Of a DNA stretch of 64,000 nucleotides, positions 31,420-40,490 are shown piece after piece. A model generated the notes under the pieces. That model was given only the letters and a program-made list of their open reading frames with translations. It was not told the DNA's origin and ran no database searches. Made by a program: the position numbers and the translations under genes. Each line of letters begins with the position of its first letter. Position 1 is the first letter of the stretch. This DNA is from Nonomuraea turcica (lineage in GTDB: Bacteria > Actinomycetota > Actinomycetes > Streptosporangiales > Streptosporangiaceae): NCBI RefSeq assembly GCF_030718205.1, contig NZ_JAUZQF010000036.1:1-64000 (forward strand). Reading direction: 5' to 3'.

Positions 31420-34400
31420 GTGCAGTTCGGCATCCTAGGGCCGCTGTCGGTGCGATCGCCCGATGGTGACGCAGTCGCGGTGGGCGGCGCCCGGCCGCGT
31501 GCCCTGCTCGCGATGCTGCTGCTCGACGCGGGGCGGACGGTGAGCGTCGAACGGCTCATCGACGGCCAGTACGGCGACGACCCGCCGGCGGGCGCCGCCA
31601 ACGCCGTTCAGGCGCAGGTCTCCAGGCTTCGCCGCCGCCTTCCCACCGGCCTGATCGAGTTCCACGGGGCTGGTTACCGGCTGGCCGTCGACCGGGAGGA
31701 CGTGGACGCGCACCGGTTCGAGCGGCTCGTCCGCGAGGGGCGGCGGCTGCTCGCGAACGGGCTGTACGCGGGCGCGGCAGCCCTGCTCAGGGACGCACTC
31801 GACCTGTGGCGGGGCCCCGCGCTCGCGGACGTGTCCGACGCGCCGTTCGCGGCCGCGCAGTCACGGCGCCTGGAGGAGCTGCGGCTGGCGACCCTGGAGG
31901 ACCTGCTGGAGGCCGAGCTCGCACTCCCGGAGGCCAGCCCGGTGGGGGCGCTGCGGGAGCTGGTGGCCGCCCATCCGCTGCGCGAGCGGGCGCGGGGGCT
32001 GCTGATGAGGGCGCTGCTGGCGGCCGGTCGGCAGGCGGAGGCACTGGCGGTGTACGAGGACACGCGGCGGCTCCTCGCCGACGAACTCGGCGCCGATCCG
32101 TCGCCCGAGCTCGCGGCCCTGCACCTGGAGATCCTGCGGGGCGAACGGCACCGCGAACGGGCCGCCCGGACGCCGCCGCCGACCCAGCTGACCAGCTTCG
32201 TGGGGCGAGAGGAGGAGCTGGCCCGCCTCGACGCGCTCCGCGAGGCCCGCCTGGTGACGATCGTCGGCCCCGGCGGCACGGGCAAGACCCGCCTCGCCAT
32301 CGAAGCCGGACCCGGTCGGGAGGCGTGCTTCGTGGACCTGTCGCTGGTCGACGCCACGGGTCCAACCGGCCACCTGGCGCCGGTCGACGCCGCGGGACCG
32401 GCAGGCCGCCTGGCGGGGGCGTACGGGTCGGGGCAGGTGGCGGCGGCGGTGCTCGGGGCGCTCGGGCTGCGGGAGTCCGCGCTTCGGCCGCCCGTCACCG
32501 CCAGGTCTCCCCATGCCGCTGAGCCGCCTGATCCCGCCGAACGGCTGGTGACGGCGCTGGCCGAGCAGGAATTGACGATCATCCTGGACAACTGCGAGCA
32601 CGTCATCACCGAGGCGGCCACGCTCGCCCGCCGCCTGCTGGCCTCCTGCCCCCGCCTCACCATCCTGGCCACCAGCAGGGAGCCACTGGGCATCACCGGC
32701 GAGCACCTGGTCCCGCTGGCGCCCCTGCCCACCCCTCCGCCCGACGCCGAGGACCCGTACCGCTACCCCGCCGTCCGGTTGTTCGCCGACCGGGCGGCGG
32801 CCGTGCGGCAGGGCTTCACGGTCGGACCGCACAACGTGGACGCGGTGCTCCGCATCTGCGCAGCGCTCGACGGCCTGCCACTGGCCATCGAGCTGGCGGC
32901 GGCCCGGGTGCGGACGTTCGGCGTGGAAGAGATCGCCACTCGGCTGGCCGAGCACGGCAGGTTCAGGTTGCTCTCGCGCGGCGACCGCACGGCCGCCGCC
33001 CGCCACCAGACGTTGCGCGCGGTCGTCGAGTGGAGCTGGAGCCTGCTCGACGCCGAGGAGCAGGAGCTGGCCAGGCGGTTCTCGGTGTTCGCAGGGGGTG
33101 CGACCCTCGAGGCGATCGAGCGGGTCTGTGGTGAGGAAGCCACCGGGCCGCTCGCGGGCCTGGTGGACAAGTCGCTGGTCGAGACGGACGGCGAGCGCTA
33201 CCAGATGCTCGACACCATCCGCCTGTTCTGCGCGGAGCGGCTGGCCGAGGCAGGCGAGGAGGAACGGCTGCGGCAGGCCCACGCGACCTGGTTCCTGGAG
33301 CTGGCGCGCCGCGCCGACGAGCACCTCTATCGGGCCGAACAGCTCGACTGGCTGGCCCGGCTGTCGGCCGACAACGCCAACCTGCGAGCGGCGCTGCGCT
33401 GGAGCGTGGAGCACGACGCAGCGACGGCGTTGCGGCTGGTGGCGGCGCTGGCGATGTACTGGTGGCTGAGCGGGCGGCGTGATCAGGCCACCGCGCCCGC
33501 CGTACGCCTCCTCGACACGATCGGGCCGGAGCCGCCCGCCGGGCTCGGCGAGGAGTACGTGCTGACCGTGCTCCACGCCCTGCCCGACACCGGGTCGCCG
33601 CACTGGGAGCGGGCACGGGCGATCATCGGCTCGCTGGATCGGCCGATGCGCTCCCGGTTCGGCCCCGCCTTGTGGGGCATGATCGTGGGCCCGCCCGAGC
33701 CGGAAGCGGCCGGGCGGCGTCGGCGGATAAGCGCCGATCCGTGGAGCCGGGCGCTGGAAGCGCTCGGCAACGCGTTGCTGGCACTGCTGAACGGGGCGGT
33801 CGGGCGCGCCGAGCGGGAGCTGGAAACGGTGCTGGCGGACTTCAGCGCGGTGGGTGAGCGCTGGGGGAAGGCGCAGGCGCTGGATTCGCTGGCGCTGATC
33901 GCGAGCTGGCGTGGCGACTGGGCACGCGCCATGGGGCTGTGGAAGGACACGATCGGACTCCTCGAAGAGCTCGGCGCGCTGGATGAGCTGGTGGACGTGC
34001 TGAGGCGGCGGGCCGACGCTCGCCTGCGTGCCGGGGACGCGTCGGCGGCACGCGCCGACTGCGAGCGTGCCGAGGAGTTGGCGCGGGCGATGGGCAGGCC
34101 GGGGCTCACGGCGGAGGTTCAGCTGCGGCTGGCTGAGATCGCCCGGTGGCAGGGCGACCTGGCCGGTGCGGACGATCGGCTGGCCGCCGCGCTGGAGGTC
34201 TCCTCTGAGGGCGGCGTGTTCACCGCCACGGGCAGCAGGTCACGCGTGCTGACGGCGCTCGGGCGGCTGGCGCAGGCCCGCGGTGACGTGGCGGAGGCGG
34301 GCCGCAGGCACCACGAGGCGCTGGCCGCGGCGCTGGCCTCACCGCTGGTGACCGACCTCGCCGACGTCGCCGAGGGTCTCGCTGGAAACGCCCTCTTCGC

Positions 34401-34629
34401 CGGCGCCTCGCCACAGGCAGGTGAGAAGGCGGCGGTGTTGCTCGGGGTGGCGGTGGCGCTGCGGGGCACGACGGTGGCCGGGGACCGGGACGTCGCCGAG
34501 GTCGCGGCCGCCGCCACCCGCGTCCTCGGTCCGGAGGCGTTCGCGGCGGCGTACGCCAAGGGCGCGGCCATGGGGCAAGACGACGCACTGTCGGTGCTGA
34601 CAAGGGGTGCGGCGGCTGTCAGCCGGTAG
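31420..34629 (+). CDS. Large SARP regulator with NB-ARC ATPase and TPR region (AfsR type)
   Basis: 1069 residues. N-terminal winged helix and activation domain (MQFGILGPLSVRSPDGDAVA; LAVYEDTRRLLADELGADPS) to ~250, then an NB-ARC-type ATPase with Walker A GPGGTGKTRLA (~285) and Walker B LTIILDNCEHVI, a LPLAIELAAARV motif, a helical middle, and C-terminal TPR-like repeats. Architecture equals AfsR-type pathway regulators: the ATPase and TPRs hold the DNA-binding part inactive until a signal arrives. A long, strongly Gly/Ala-biased insert sits shortly after Walker A (DATGPTGHLAPVDAAGPAGR). Divergent from the small SARP. Confidence 0.92.
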   Translation: MQFGILGPLSVRSPDGDAVAVGGARPRALLAMLLLDAGRTVSVERLIDGQYGDDPPAGAANAVQAQVSRLRRRLPTGLIEFHGAGYRLAVDREDVDAHRFERLVREGRRLLANGLYAGAAALLRDALDLWRGPALADVSDAPFAAAQSRRLEELRLATLEDLLEAELALPEASPVGALRELVAAHPLRERARGLLMRALLAAGRQAEALAVYEDTRRLLADELGADPSPELAALHLEILRGERHRERAARTPPPTQLTSFVGREEELARLDALREARLVTIVGPGGTGKTRLAIEAGPGREACFVDLSLVDATGPTGHLAPVDAAGPAGRLAGAYGSGQVAAAVLGALGLRESALRPPVTARSPHAAEPPDPAERLVTALAEQELTIILDNCEHVITEAATLARRLLASCPRLTILATSREPLGITGEHLVPLAPLPTPPPDAEDPYRYPAVRLFADRAAAVRQGFTVGPHNVDAVLRICAALDGLPLAIELAAARVRTFGVEEIATRLAEHGRFRLLSRGDRTAAARHQTLRAVVEWSWSLLDAEEQELARRFSVFAGGATLEAIERVCGEEATGPLAGLVDKSLVETDGERYQMLDTIRLFCAERLAEAGEEERLRQAHATWFLELARRADEHLYRAEQLDWLARLSADNANLRAALRWSVEHDAATALRLVAALAMYWWLSGRRDQATAPAVRLLDTIGPEPPAGLGEEYVLTVLHALPDTGSPHWERARAIIGSLDRPMRSRFGPALWGMIVGPPEPEAAGRRRRISADPWSRALEALGNALLALLNGAVGRAERELETVLADFSAVGERWGKAQALDSLALIASWRGDWARAMGLWKDTIGLLEELGALDELVDVLRRRADARLRAGDASAARADCERAEELARAMGRPGLTAEVQLRLAEIARWQGDLAGADDRLAAALEVSSEGGVFTATGSRSRVLTALGRLAQARGDVAEAGRRHHEALAAALASPLVTDLADVAEGLAGNALFAGASPQAGEKAAVLLGVAVALRGTTVAGDRDVAEVAAAATRVLGPEAFAAAYAKGAAMGQDDALSVLTRGAAAVSR

Positions 34630-35220
34630 GCCCCGGTCCTGCGCCTCGGCGGCCAGGCCGTCGACTTCAAGGGCGAGACCCACCGTACGGTCCTGGCCCG
34701 CATGGGCATCCTGGACGACGTGCGCAGGCTCCAGACCGGCGGCACGGACCAGGAGATCGTCGACGCGAACACCGAGACCCCGACCGGCGTGCACGTGACC
34801 TTCGAGCGCTCCTCGCCCCGCAGGTTCGACCTGGTCGTGGGCGCGGACGGGATCCACTCGGCCGTGCGCCGCCTGGCCTTCGGCCCCGAGTCCGACTTCG
34901 CCTCCGACCGGCTGGACTACGACCGCTACGACGCCGGGCAGCAGAAGGACATCCTGGCACGGGTCTATGCGGGTGTGGGCTGGCAGGTTCCCGCCGTCAT
35001 GAAGGCGGTGCACCGCGCCGGCGACGTCTACCTCGACTCGATCAGCCAGGTCAGGATCGACCGCTACAGCAAGGGTCGCGTGGTGCTGCTCGGCGACTCG
35101 GCGTACGGCAACACCCTGGGCGGCTTCGGCACCGGCCTGGCGGTGGTGGGCGCGTATGTGCTGGCCGGCGAGCTGGCCGCGGTCGGCGGCGACATGCGCA
35201 ACTGGGGGATCAGGCTTTGA
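34630..35220 (+). pseudogene. Degraded FAD-dependent monooxygenase
   Basis: Frame-consistent pieces of a PHBH/TetX-like flavin monooxygenase: LRLGGQAVDFKGETHRTVLA, then VVGADGIHSAVRRLAFGPES, then VGWQVPAVMKAV, then VVLLGDSAYGNTLGGFGTGLA (FAD-binding GD motif). The N-terminal GxGxxG FAD loop is missing, and the intervals between the blocks are far too short, so at least two internal deletions are present, near 34755 and 34905. No start codon in place. It lies directly behind the large SARP stop. The C-terminal WGIRL end overlaps the next gene by 11 bp. Confidence 0.7.
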
Positions 35221-36028
35221 GCCGCCCGACCCCGCACTTGATCAGGAGCCGCGGCTTGTCGTCCAGCAGCGGGAGGCGATCGTCGGCCGGGTCGACCTGC
35301 CACTCGTGCACGGGCACCAGGCCCGGCCCGATCAGCTCGAACCCGTCGAACAGCCGCAGCACCTCCTCGTGCCCGCGGAACCTGCCCTGGGCCGACGTCC
35401 CGGCGGTCGCCATCTGGAGTTGGGCAATCGCCTCCGGGTCGCTCTCCGCCATCGCGTGGGAGATGATCAGGAAGCTGCCGGGCGCCATCCGCTCCCTGAA
35501 GGTGGCCACGATGCCGGCGGGATCCTCTGCGTCCATCACGAAGTGCAGCACGCCGACCATCAGCACGCAGACCGGCTGGTCGAAGTCGATCAGGCCGGTG
35601 ACGTTGGGGTCGTCGAGGATGTCCGAGGGGCGGCGCAGGTCGGCCTGGATGGAGGCAATGCCGGGGGCGTCGGCCAGCATCACCTCGGCGTGCATGCGCA
35701 CCACCGGGTCGTAGTCCACGTAGATCACCCGGCAGGCCGGGCTGACCTTGCGGACGGTCTCGTGGATGCTGGGCGAGGTCGGGATGCCGGTGCCCAGGTC
35801 GATGAACTGCCGCACGCCCAGCGCGGCCAGGTGGTGAACGGCCTCGACCTGGAAGACCCGATTGGCCCTGGCCACCAGGCGTGTGTCCGGGGCCACCGCG
35901 AGAACCCTCTCGGCAACCGCCCGGTCGATGGCGAGGTTGTCCTTGCCACCAAGCAAGTAGTCGTACACCCGGGCAGAACTCGGGACACTCGGGTCGATGC
36001 CGGGCGGAACGCGTTCTAGCTCGGTCAC
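35210..36028 (-). CDS. SAM-dependent methyltransferase, DUF574 (Methyltransf_19) family
   Basis: 272 residues. Same landmarks as the protein at 11109-11921: SARVYDYLLGGKDNLAIDRA, VRQFIDLGTGIPTSPSIHE, VIYVDYDPVVRMHAEVMLAD, and a C-terminal GFELIGPGLVPVHEW. Reaction unknown. Monocistronic; a GAGAACACGTTCTC palindrome lies 78 bp upstream. Confidence 0.9.
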   Translation of the reverse strand: MTELERVPPGIDPSVPSSARVYDYLLGGKDNLAIDRAVAERVLAVAPDTRLVARANRVFQVEAVHHLAALGVRQFIDLGTGIPTSPSIHETVRKVSPACRVIYVDYDPVVRMHAEVMLADAPGIASIQADLRRPSDILDDPNVTGLIDFDQPVCVLMVGVLHFVMDAEDPAGIVATFRERMAPGSFLIISHAMAESDPEAIAQLQMATAGTSAQGRFRGHEEVLRLFDGFELIGPGLVPVHEWQVDPADDRLPLLDDKPRLLIKCGVGRLKA

Positions 36029-36105
36029 GTGTGTGCCGTCTCCTTTGCCAGGTGCTACGTGGCACCAATCCTACTCGGCTCCTCCGGCAGGACGGTCAGC
36101 CGGAA

Positions 36106-36119
36106 GAGAACACGTTCTC
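36106..36119. promoter_or_regulatory. Palindrome GAGAACACGTTCTC
   Basis: Perfect 6-bp arms around AC, in the 276-bp gap between the methyltransferase (minus strand) and a small plus-strand gene. It resembles, but does not match, the actinobacterial LexA box (needs four bases between GAAC and GTTC). The rest of the gap (36029-36304) shows no gene. Confidence 0.4.
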
Positions 36120-36304
36120 GTTACTGAGGTGCCACCTGGCAGGGCTAAGGAGATCGCCTGAGGCGTGCGCGCGACGGTGGTCGCCGGGGCGGGATTGTAA
36201 CGCCGAGGATGACCGTAAATACAGCCGGATGGCCGATGCGCTTTGGACACCGGCCTGTGCATCCTGGTGAGGAGGGTTCCGCATCGGAGAGGAGTCACGA
36301 GGGC

Positions 36305-36490
36305 ATGGAGATCGCGGCAGGCCGCCCGACCGTTGTCTTGGACAATGGCGTGGTCGGCAGGGTCATGCTGGCACATCCATCTCGACGCGACCTCGTGCTC
36401 GTGCTCGGCATGGACGGCACCCTGCTGAGCTGCCAGCTCGGCGACATCGCGTGCGTGGTGGGAGGCAAGCCACTCTGCCGCGACGGCTGA
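36305..36490 (+). CDS. Small hypothetical protein, 61 residues
   Basis: Good ribosome site (GAGGAG with a further GAGGG before ATG). The sequence (EIAAGRPTVVLDNGVVGRVM; LVLVLGMDGTLLSCQLGDIA) has alternating strands like a small beta-barrel. No membrane segment or known motif. Family not recognised; coding character and ribosome site support it. Confidence 0.5.
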   Translation: MEIAAGRPTVVLDNGVVGRVMLAHPSRRDLVLVLGMDGTLLSCQLGDIACVVGGKPLCRDG

Positions 36491-36544
36491 GGGCTCTTCC
36501 GCCGTCGAGGTCGGCCCGCCGATGCAGCCGTTGGGCGTACGGGG

Positions 36545-37348
36545 CTACTCGGTCAGGAAGCGCTTGATGCCGTTGGCCAGGGAGGTGGCGATGCGTTGGC
36601 GGAAGGCGGGATCGGACATCTTGGCCGCGTCGCCGGGGTTGCGCATGTTGCCGCACTCGATGAACACCGCCGGTCGCTTGGACAGGTTGAGCCCGCCCAG
36701 GTCGGTCCGGGTCTCCAGCCCGTCGCGGCCCCGGTAGTTGGAGTAAGGCATGCCGGTGCCCTTGCGGTAGGCGTCGCGCACGGCGAACCCGAGCCGCCGG
36801 GACGGTTTGACGACGTCGTCGTTGTGCCCGGGAAGCAGCCCCGGCATGATCACGTGGAACCCGTGTCCGCTCGGCTCGGCCCCGTCACCGTGAATGGACA
36901 GGACGGCGTCCGCCCTGGCCTCGTTGCCGATGGCGGCCCGCTCGGTGACGCACGGGCCGACGCCCTTGTCGTTGGGCCGGGTGAGCACGACCTTGGCGCC
37001 CATGCGCTCCAGGATCGGCTTGAGCCGGCCGGCGACGTCCCAGGTGAAGGCGTGCTCCTGGAATCCATCGTCGGTCTGCGTGCCGGTCGTGTTGCAGGCC
37101 TTGCGACCGGTGATGATGTCGACCTGGCGATTGATCTCCTCCGGATGCGCGGCGTTGCCGCCGTTGTGTCCGGGGTCGAGCACCACGACCTTCCCGTCCA
37201 GCGCCCGTGCGGCGGGCGAGCGGGTGCCGGGCGAGTCTGCGGGAGACGGTCCGGCGGGCAGCGCCGTCTCGTGCGCGGTGGGCACGACGCCGCCGCACGC
37301 GGTGGACAGCGCCGCCAGCGTGGTGAGTGCCACGAGGTACGCGCGCAT
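36545..37348 (-). CDS. N-acetylmuramoyl-L-alanine amidase (Amidase_3), lipoprotein
   Basis: 267 residues. Signal with lipobox LSTAC (Cys18), a Pro/Ser-rich spacer, then an Amidase_3 domain from ~50: VVVLDPGHNGGN (zinc His), VVLTRPND, DAVLSIHGDGAEPSGHGF (second zinc His) and AVFIECGNMRNPGDA (catalytic Glu). It hydrolyses the amide bond between MurNAc and the stem peptide. Lipid anchoring should place it on the outer face of the membrane, in wall remodelling or spore germination. Two extra cysteines (KACNTTGT, GVGPCVTE) may form a disulfide. Confidence 0.9.
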   Translation of the reverse strand: MRAYLVALTTLAALSTACGGVVPTAHETALPAGPSPADSPGTRSPAARALDGKVVVLDPGHNGGNAAHPEEINRQVDIITGRKACNTTGTQTDDGFQEHAFTWDVAGRLKPILERMGAKVVLTRPNDKGVGPCVTERAAIGNEARADAVLSIHGDGAEPSGHGFHVIMPGLLPGHNDDVVKPSRRLGFAVRDAYRKGTGMPYSNYRGRDGLETRTDLGGLNLSKRPAVFIECGNMRNPGDAAKMSDPAFRQRIATSLANGIKRFLTE

Positions 37349-37585
37349 GGTCCCGACCGTACCGGGCGCTTGTCGGCCCGCCCACTACGCGGCCAACCTG
37401 GGCCATTCGCATCCCCGACCGGATAAATAGGCACATTGAGCGTTAATTCCGTCAATATCCGGACTTGCAATAAATGGGCCTACCCGGGCGATGGCCTTCT
37501 TGATAGATATTCTCGCTGGCGGCCACCCTCGCCGCGCCCTCAGCCAGTCATCCCCAACGAGTGATAATGAGCGGACCGATTCAAG

Positions 37586-38218
37586 GTGCTTGCCGATGAT
37601 TTCTTCCTCGTCGCTTGGGATACGACCGGCTCGGGCAAACCGCGCATGCACCTCCAGGGAATCGCGCTCGGCCTGGCCGGCGCCCTGATCGCGGAGCTGG
37701 TGCTGGCGCAGCGGATCGCCGTGCGCGGCGTGCGCCTCGGCGTGGTCGACCCGCGGCCGGTCCAGGAGAAGGTGGCCGATAACGCGCTGTCCGAAATGAT
37801 CAATTCCGCACACCACACAGACATACGTACGTGGCTCGCATATCTGGCACAACGTTCGGTGGCGGATGTGAGCGGACGGCTGGAGACGGCCGGACTGCTC
37901 CAACGTGAAACCCCAAAACTACTCAAGCGCAAACAAGTCCGTTATTTCTCCACCGATTTCAGCCGCGCCATGTGGCCCGCGACGCGGCTGCGACTGGGGC
38001 TGGCCCGGCGCCAGCCGCTGTCCCCGCAGGACATGGCGCTGGCGACGCTCGTGGACGCGTGCGACCTGACCGACACCGTGCTCGACGAGCCGTCCGGCCG
38101 GCGGGCCGCCCGCCACTACCTGACCACGCTGCTGGCCGCGATGCCCCAGCCACTCAGCGACCTGAGCCGCCAGGTCGGCGCCGCCGTGGGCGACGCCGTC
38201 CTCACGTACCGCATCTGA
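37586..38218 (+). CDS. GPP34-family phosphoprotein
   Basis: 210 residues. GPP34/GOLPH3 landmarks: LADDFFLVAWDTTGSGKPRM at the N-terminus, LGLAGALIAELVLAQRIAV, and the long basic helix region SDLSRQVGAAVGDAV at the end. GOLPH3-like proteins bind phosphoinositides in eukaryotes; actinomycetes carry many copies of unknown role. Start GTG at 37586; ribosome site weak. Upstream 237 bp (37349-37585) have lower GC and no gene. Confidence 0.85.
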   Translation: MLADDFFLVAWDTTGSGKPRMHLQGIALGLAGALIAELVLAQRIAVRGVRLGVVDPRPVQEKVADNALSEMINSAHHTDIRTWLAYLAQRSVADVSGRLETAGLLQRETPKLLKRKQVRYFSTDFSRAMWPATRLRLGLARRQPLSPQDMALATLVDACDLTDTVLDEPSGRRAARHYLTTLLAAMPQPLSDLSRQVGAAVGDAVLTYRI

Positions 38219-38255
38219 CCGGCCCGACCCCCCACGGACCCCAGAAAGGAACACG

Positions 38256-39734
38256 ATGCGCACCGTGCACTCTGTCGTGCCCGACCCGATCACCGGCGCA
38301 CTCGCCGCCGACCGGCTCGGCGCACCCTCGGTCGTCTACTTCGTCCTGTCCGCCGCGGCGCCGCTCACCGTCGTCGCCGGGGTGGTCACCACCGCGTACG
38401 CGATCACCGAGATCACCGGGCTGCCGATCGCGTTCCTGGTCGTGGGCATCGTCCTGGCGGTGTTCTCGGTCGGGTACGTGGCGATGGCGCGGCACATGGC
38501 CAACGCCGGCGCCTTCTACACCTACGTCGCCCGCGGGCTCGGCCGCCCGGCCGGCATCGCGGCCGCCTGGGTGGCGCTGATCGCGTACAACGCGCTGCAG
38601 GTCGGGCTGTACGGGGCCTTCGGCGCGGCGACCACCCCGCTCATCGAACGGTGGGCAGGCCTCACGCCACCCTGGTGGGTGGTGTCGCTGATCGCCTGGG
38701 CGCTCGTGGCGGCACTGGGCGTGATGCGGGTGGACGTCAACGGCCGACTGCTGGCCGTTCTGCTCACCGCCGAGGTGGCGGCCATCCTGCTGTTCGACCT
38801 CGCCGACCTGCTCAACCCGGCGCCGGCGGGCTTCTCCATGGAGGCCCTGTCGCCTGGCGCGTTGTTCGAGCCGGGCGTCGGGGCGCTGCTGGTGATCGCG
38901 ACGCTCGGATTCGTGGGGTTCGAGTCGTCCGTGGTGTTCTCGGAGGAGAGCCGCGAGCCGCGGCGTACCGTGCCGCTGGCGACGTATTCAGCCGTGGCGA
39001 TCATCGCCGGCCTGTACGCGCTGTCGTCCTGGGCGATGACGGTCGCCACCGGCCCGGCCGACATCGTGGCCACAGCGCAGCGCGACCAGGCCGACACCAT
39101 CTTCGTGCTCGCCGCGCAGCACCTGGGCGGCACGGTGGTGGACATCGCCAGGGTGCTCTTCGCGACCAGCTTGTTCGCAGCGATGATCTCCTTCCACAAC
39201 ACCACCGCCCGCTACTTCTTCGCGCTCGGGCGCGAGCGGGTGCTGCCTGCCGTCTTCGGCCGCACGCGGGCCCGCAGCGGGGCGCCCAAGGCGGGCTCGA
39301 TCGCGCAGAGCGTGTTCGGGCTGGTCGTCATCGCCGTCTACGCACTGCTCGGGCTCGACCCGCTGGTGCAGTTGTTCTTCTACGGCGGCTCGTTCGGCGG
39401 GTTCGGCGTGCTGCTGCTGATCTTCGTGACGTCCGTCGCGATCATCGCGTTCTTCCTCCGCGAGCCGAGCGGCGAGACGATCGGGCGGCGGTTGATCGCT
39501 CCGGTGCCCGCCGCGATCGCGCTGGCCGTGATGGTGTGGCTGGCGCTGGACAACTTCGCGACGCTGCTGGGCGTGCCCGGGGGTGACCCGCTCGCCTGGA
39601 TCCTGCCCGCGGTCTACGGCGTCGCCGCCGTCGTGGGTCTGCTGTGGGCGATCAGGCTGCGGTCCAGGCAACCCGCGGTCTACTCTCACGTGGGGATGGG
39701 CGCCAAGGCGGCCACTGCCCGGGACATCACCTGA
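38256..39734 (+). CDS. APC-family amino acid permease
   Basis: 492 residues, twelve predicted membrane helices. The helix-1 substrate motif and helix-6 GFVGFESSVVFSEESREPRRTV signature (Phe-Glu-Ser and the EE...PRR loop) are those of amino acid/polyamine permeases; the AAAPLTVVAGVVTTAYAIT and NAGAFYTYVARGLGRPAG blocks match too. Substrate unknown. Clear AGAAAGGAA site; likely co-transcribed with the GNAT gene that follows 21 bp later. Confidence 0.9.
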   Translation: MRTVHSVVPDPITGALAADRLGAPSVVYFVLSAAAPLTVVAGVVTTAYAITEITGLPIAFLVVGIVLAVFSVGYVAMARHMANAGAFYTYVARGLGRPAGIAAAWVALIAYNALQVGLYGAFGAATTPLIERWAGLTPPWWVVSLIAWALVAALGVMRVDVNGRLLAVLLTAEVAAILLFDLADLLNPAPAGFSMEALSPGALFEPGVGALLVIATLGFVGFESSVVFSEESREPRRTVPLATYSAVAIIAGLYALSSWAMTVATGPADIVATAQRDQADTIFVLAAQHLGGTVVDIARVLFATSLFAAMISFHNTTARYFFALGRERVLPAVFGRTRARSGAPKAGSIAQSVFGLVVIAVYALLGLDPLVQLFFYGGSFGGFGVLLLIFVTSVAIIAFFLREPSGETIGRRLIAPVPAAIALAVMVWLALDNFATLLGVPGGDPLAWILPAVYGVAAVVGLLWAIRLRSRQPAVYSHVGMGAKAATARDIT

Positions 39735-39755
39735 TCTGACGAGAGGGGATAGGCC

Positions 39756-40352
39756 ATGGGAGAGACCTTCGTCATGCGCCCGGACATCCGGCGCGCGGCC
39801 GAAGAGGACGCGCCGCAGGTAGCCGAGCTCATCGCGACGGCGTTCGCCCAGCTCAAGGTGGTGAGCTACCTCGTGCCCGACCGCAGGGAGCGGCACAAGA
39901 TCCTGACCGCCAACTTCCGGATCTTCGTGGACCACGCCCTCGAGCACGGCGAGATCCACCTCATCGACGACGCTCACGCGGCCGCCGTCTGGTTCCCCCA
40001 CACCGCGCCGCTGCCCGCCCCGCCCGACTACGACCGCCGGCTGGCCGAGTGCGCAGGCGAGTGGGTCGAGCACTTCCGCGTGCTCGACGCGCTGTTCGAG
40101 GAGCACCATCCGGCGGAACCGCACCACTACCTGGCGTTCTTGGCGGTGCATCCTGACCGGCAGAACCAAGGGCTCGGCTCGGCGCTGCTGCGGCACCACC
40201 ACGGCCGGATGGGCGGCGTGGCGGCGTACTTGGAGGCCAGCAGCACCGGCAGCAGGGACCTCTACGCCCGCCACGGCTATCAGGTCCGCGACCCGTTCGC
40301 GCTGCCGGACGGGACGATGTTCTGGCCGATGTGGCGACCGGGCGGCTCGTGA
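39756..40352 (+). CDS. GNAT-family N-acetyltransferase
   Basis: 198 residues. Motif A is FLAVHPDRQNQGLGSALLRHH (Q/RxxGxG/A pattern) near residue 130, followed by YLEASSTGSRDLYARHGYQV, the common end strand of GNAT enzymes acting on small amines. ATG with GAGAGGGG site. Coupling to the amino acid permease suggests acetylation of an imported amine, which is conjecture. Confidence 0.87.
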   Translation: MGETFVMRPDIRRAAEEDAPQVAELIATAFAQLKVVSYLVPDRRERHKILTANFRIFVDHALEHGEIHLIDDAHAAAVWFPHTAPLPAPPDYDRRLAECAGEWVEHFRVLDALFEEHHPAEPHHYLAFLAVHPDRQNQGLGSALLRHHHGRMGGVAAYLEASSTGSRDLYARHGYQVRDPFALPDGTMFWPMWRPGGS

Positions 40353-40374
40353 CCCGGCAAGGCCGCGGCCGATC

Positions 40375-40387
40375 GTGAAACTTTCAC
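40375..40387. promoter_or_regulatory. GTGAAACTTTCAC palindrome upstream of cellulase
   Basis: Perfect 6-bp arms around C, 104 bp before the cellulase start. The same core is found before the SARP gene at 31420 and, inverted, before the wall-enzyme genes at ~49.8 kb. Confidence 0.65.
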
Positions 40388-40458
40388 AGTCTTCAAGGAC
40401 CGATGGTGCGGACCCGTTGACGCGGCGGCGGTGGGAAAGGAGGATCGGATCGCTCTAA

Positions 40459-40472
40459 TGGGAGCGCTCCCA
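40459..40472. promoter_or_regulatory. CebR-type operator TGGGAGCGCTCCCA upstream of cellulase
   Basis: Perfect 14-bp palindrome, 18 bp before the ATG of the GH9 gene. In streptomycetes CebR binds this sequence and releases it with cello-oligosaccharides, so the cellulase should be induced by cellulose breakdown products. Confidence 0.9.
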
Positions 40473-40490
40473 ACCCCCCGAAGGACCTCC

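Noticed and set aside
36106..36119. LexA/SOS box reading of GAGAACACGTTCTC
   Set aside because: LexA in actinobacteria needs GAAC and GTTC separated by four bases; here there are only two.
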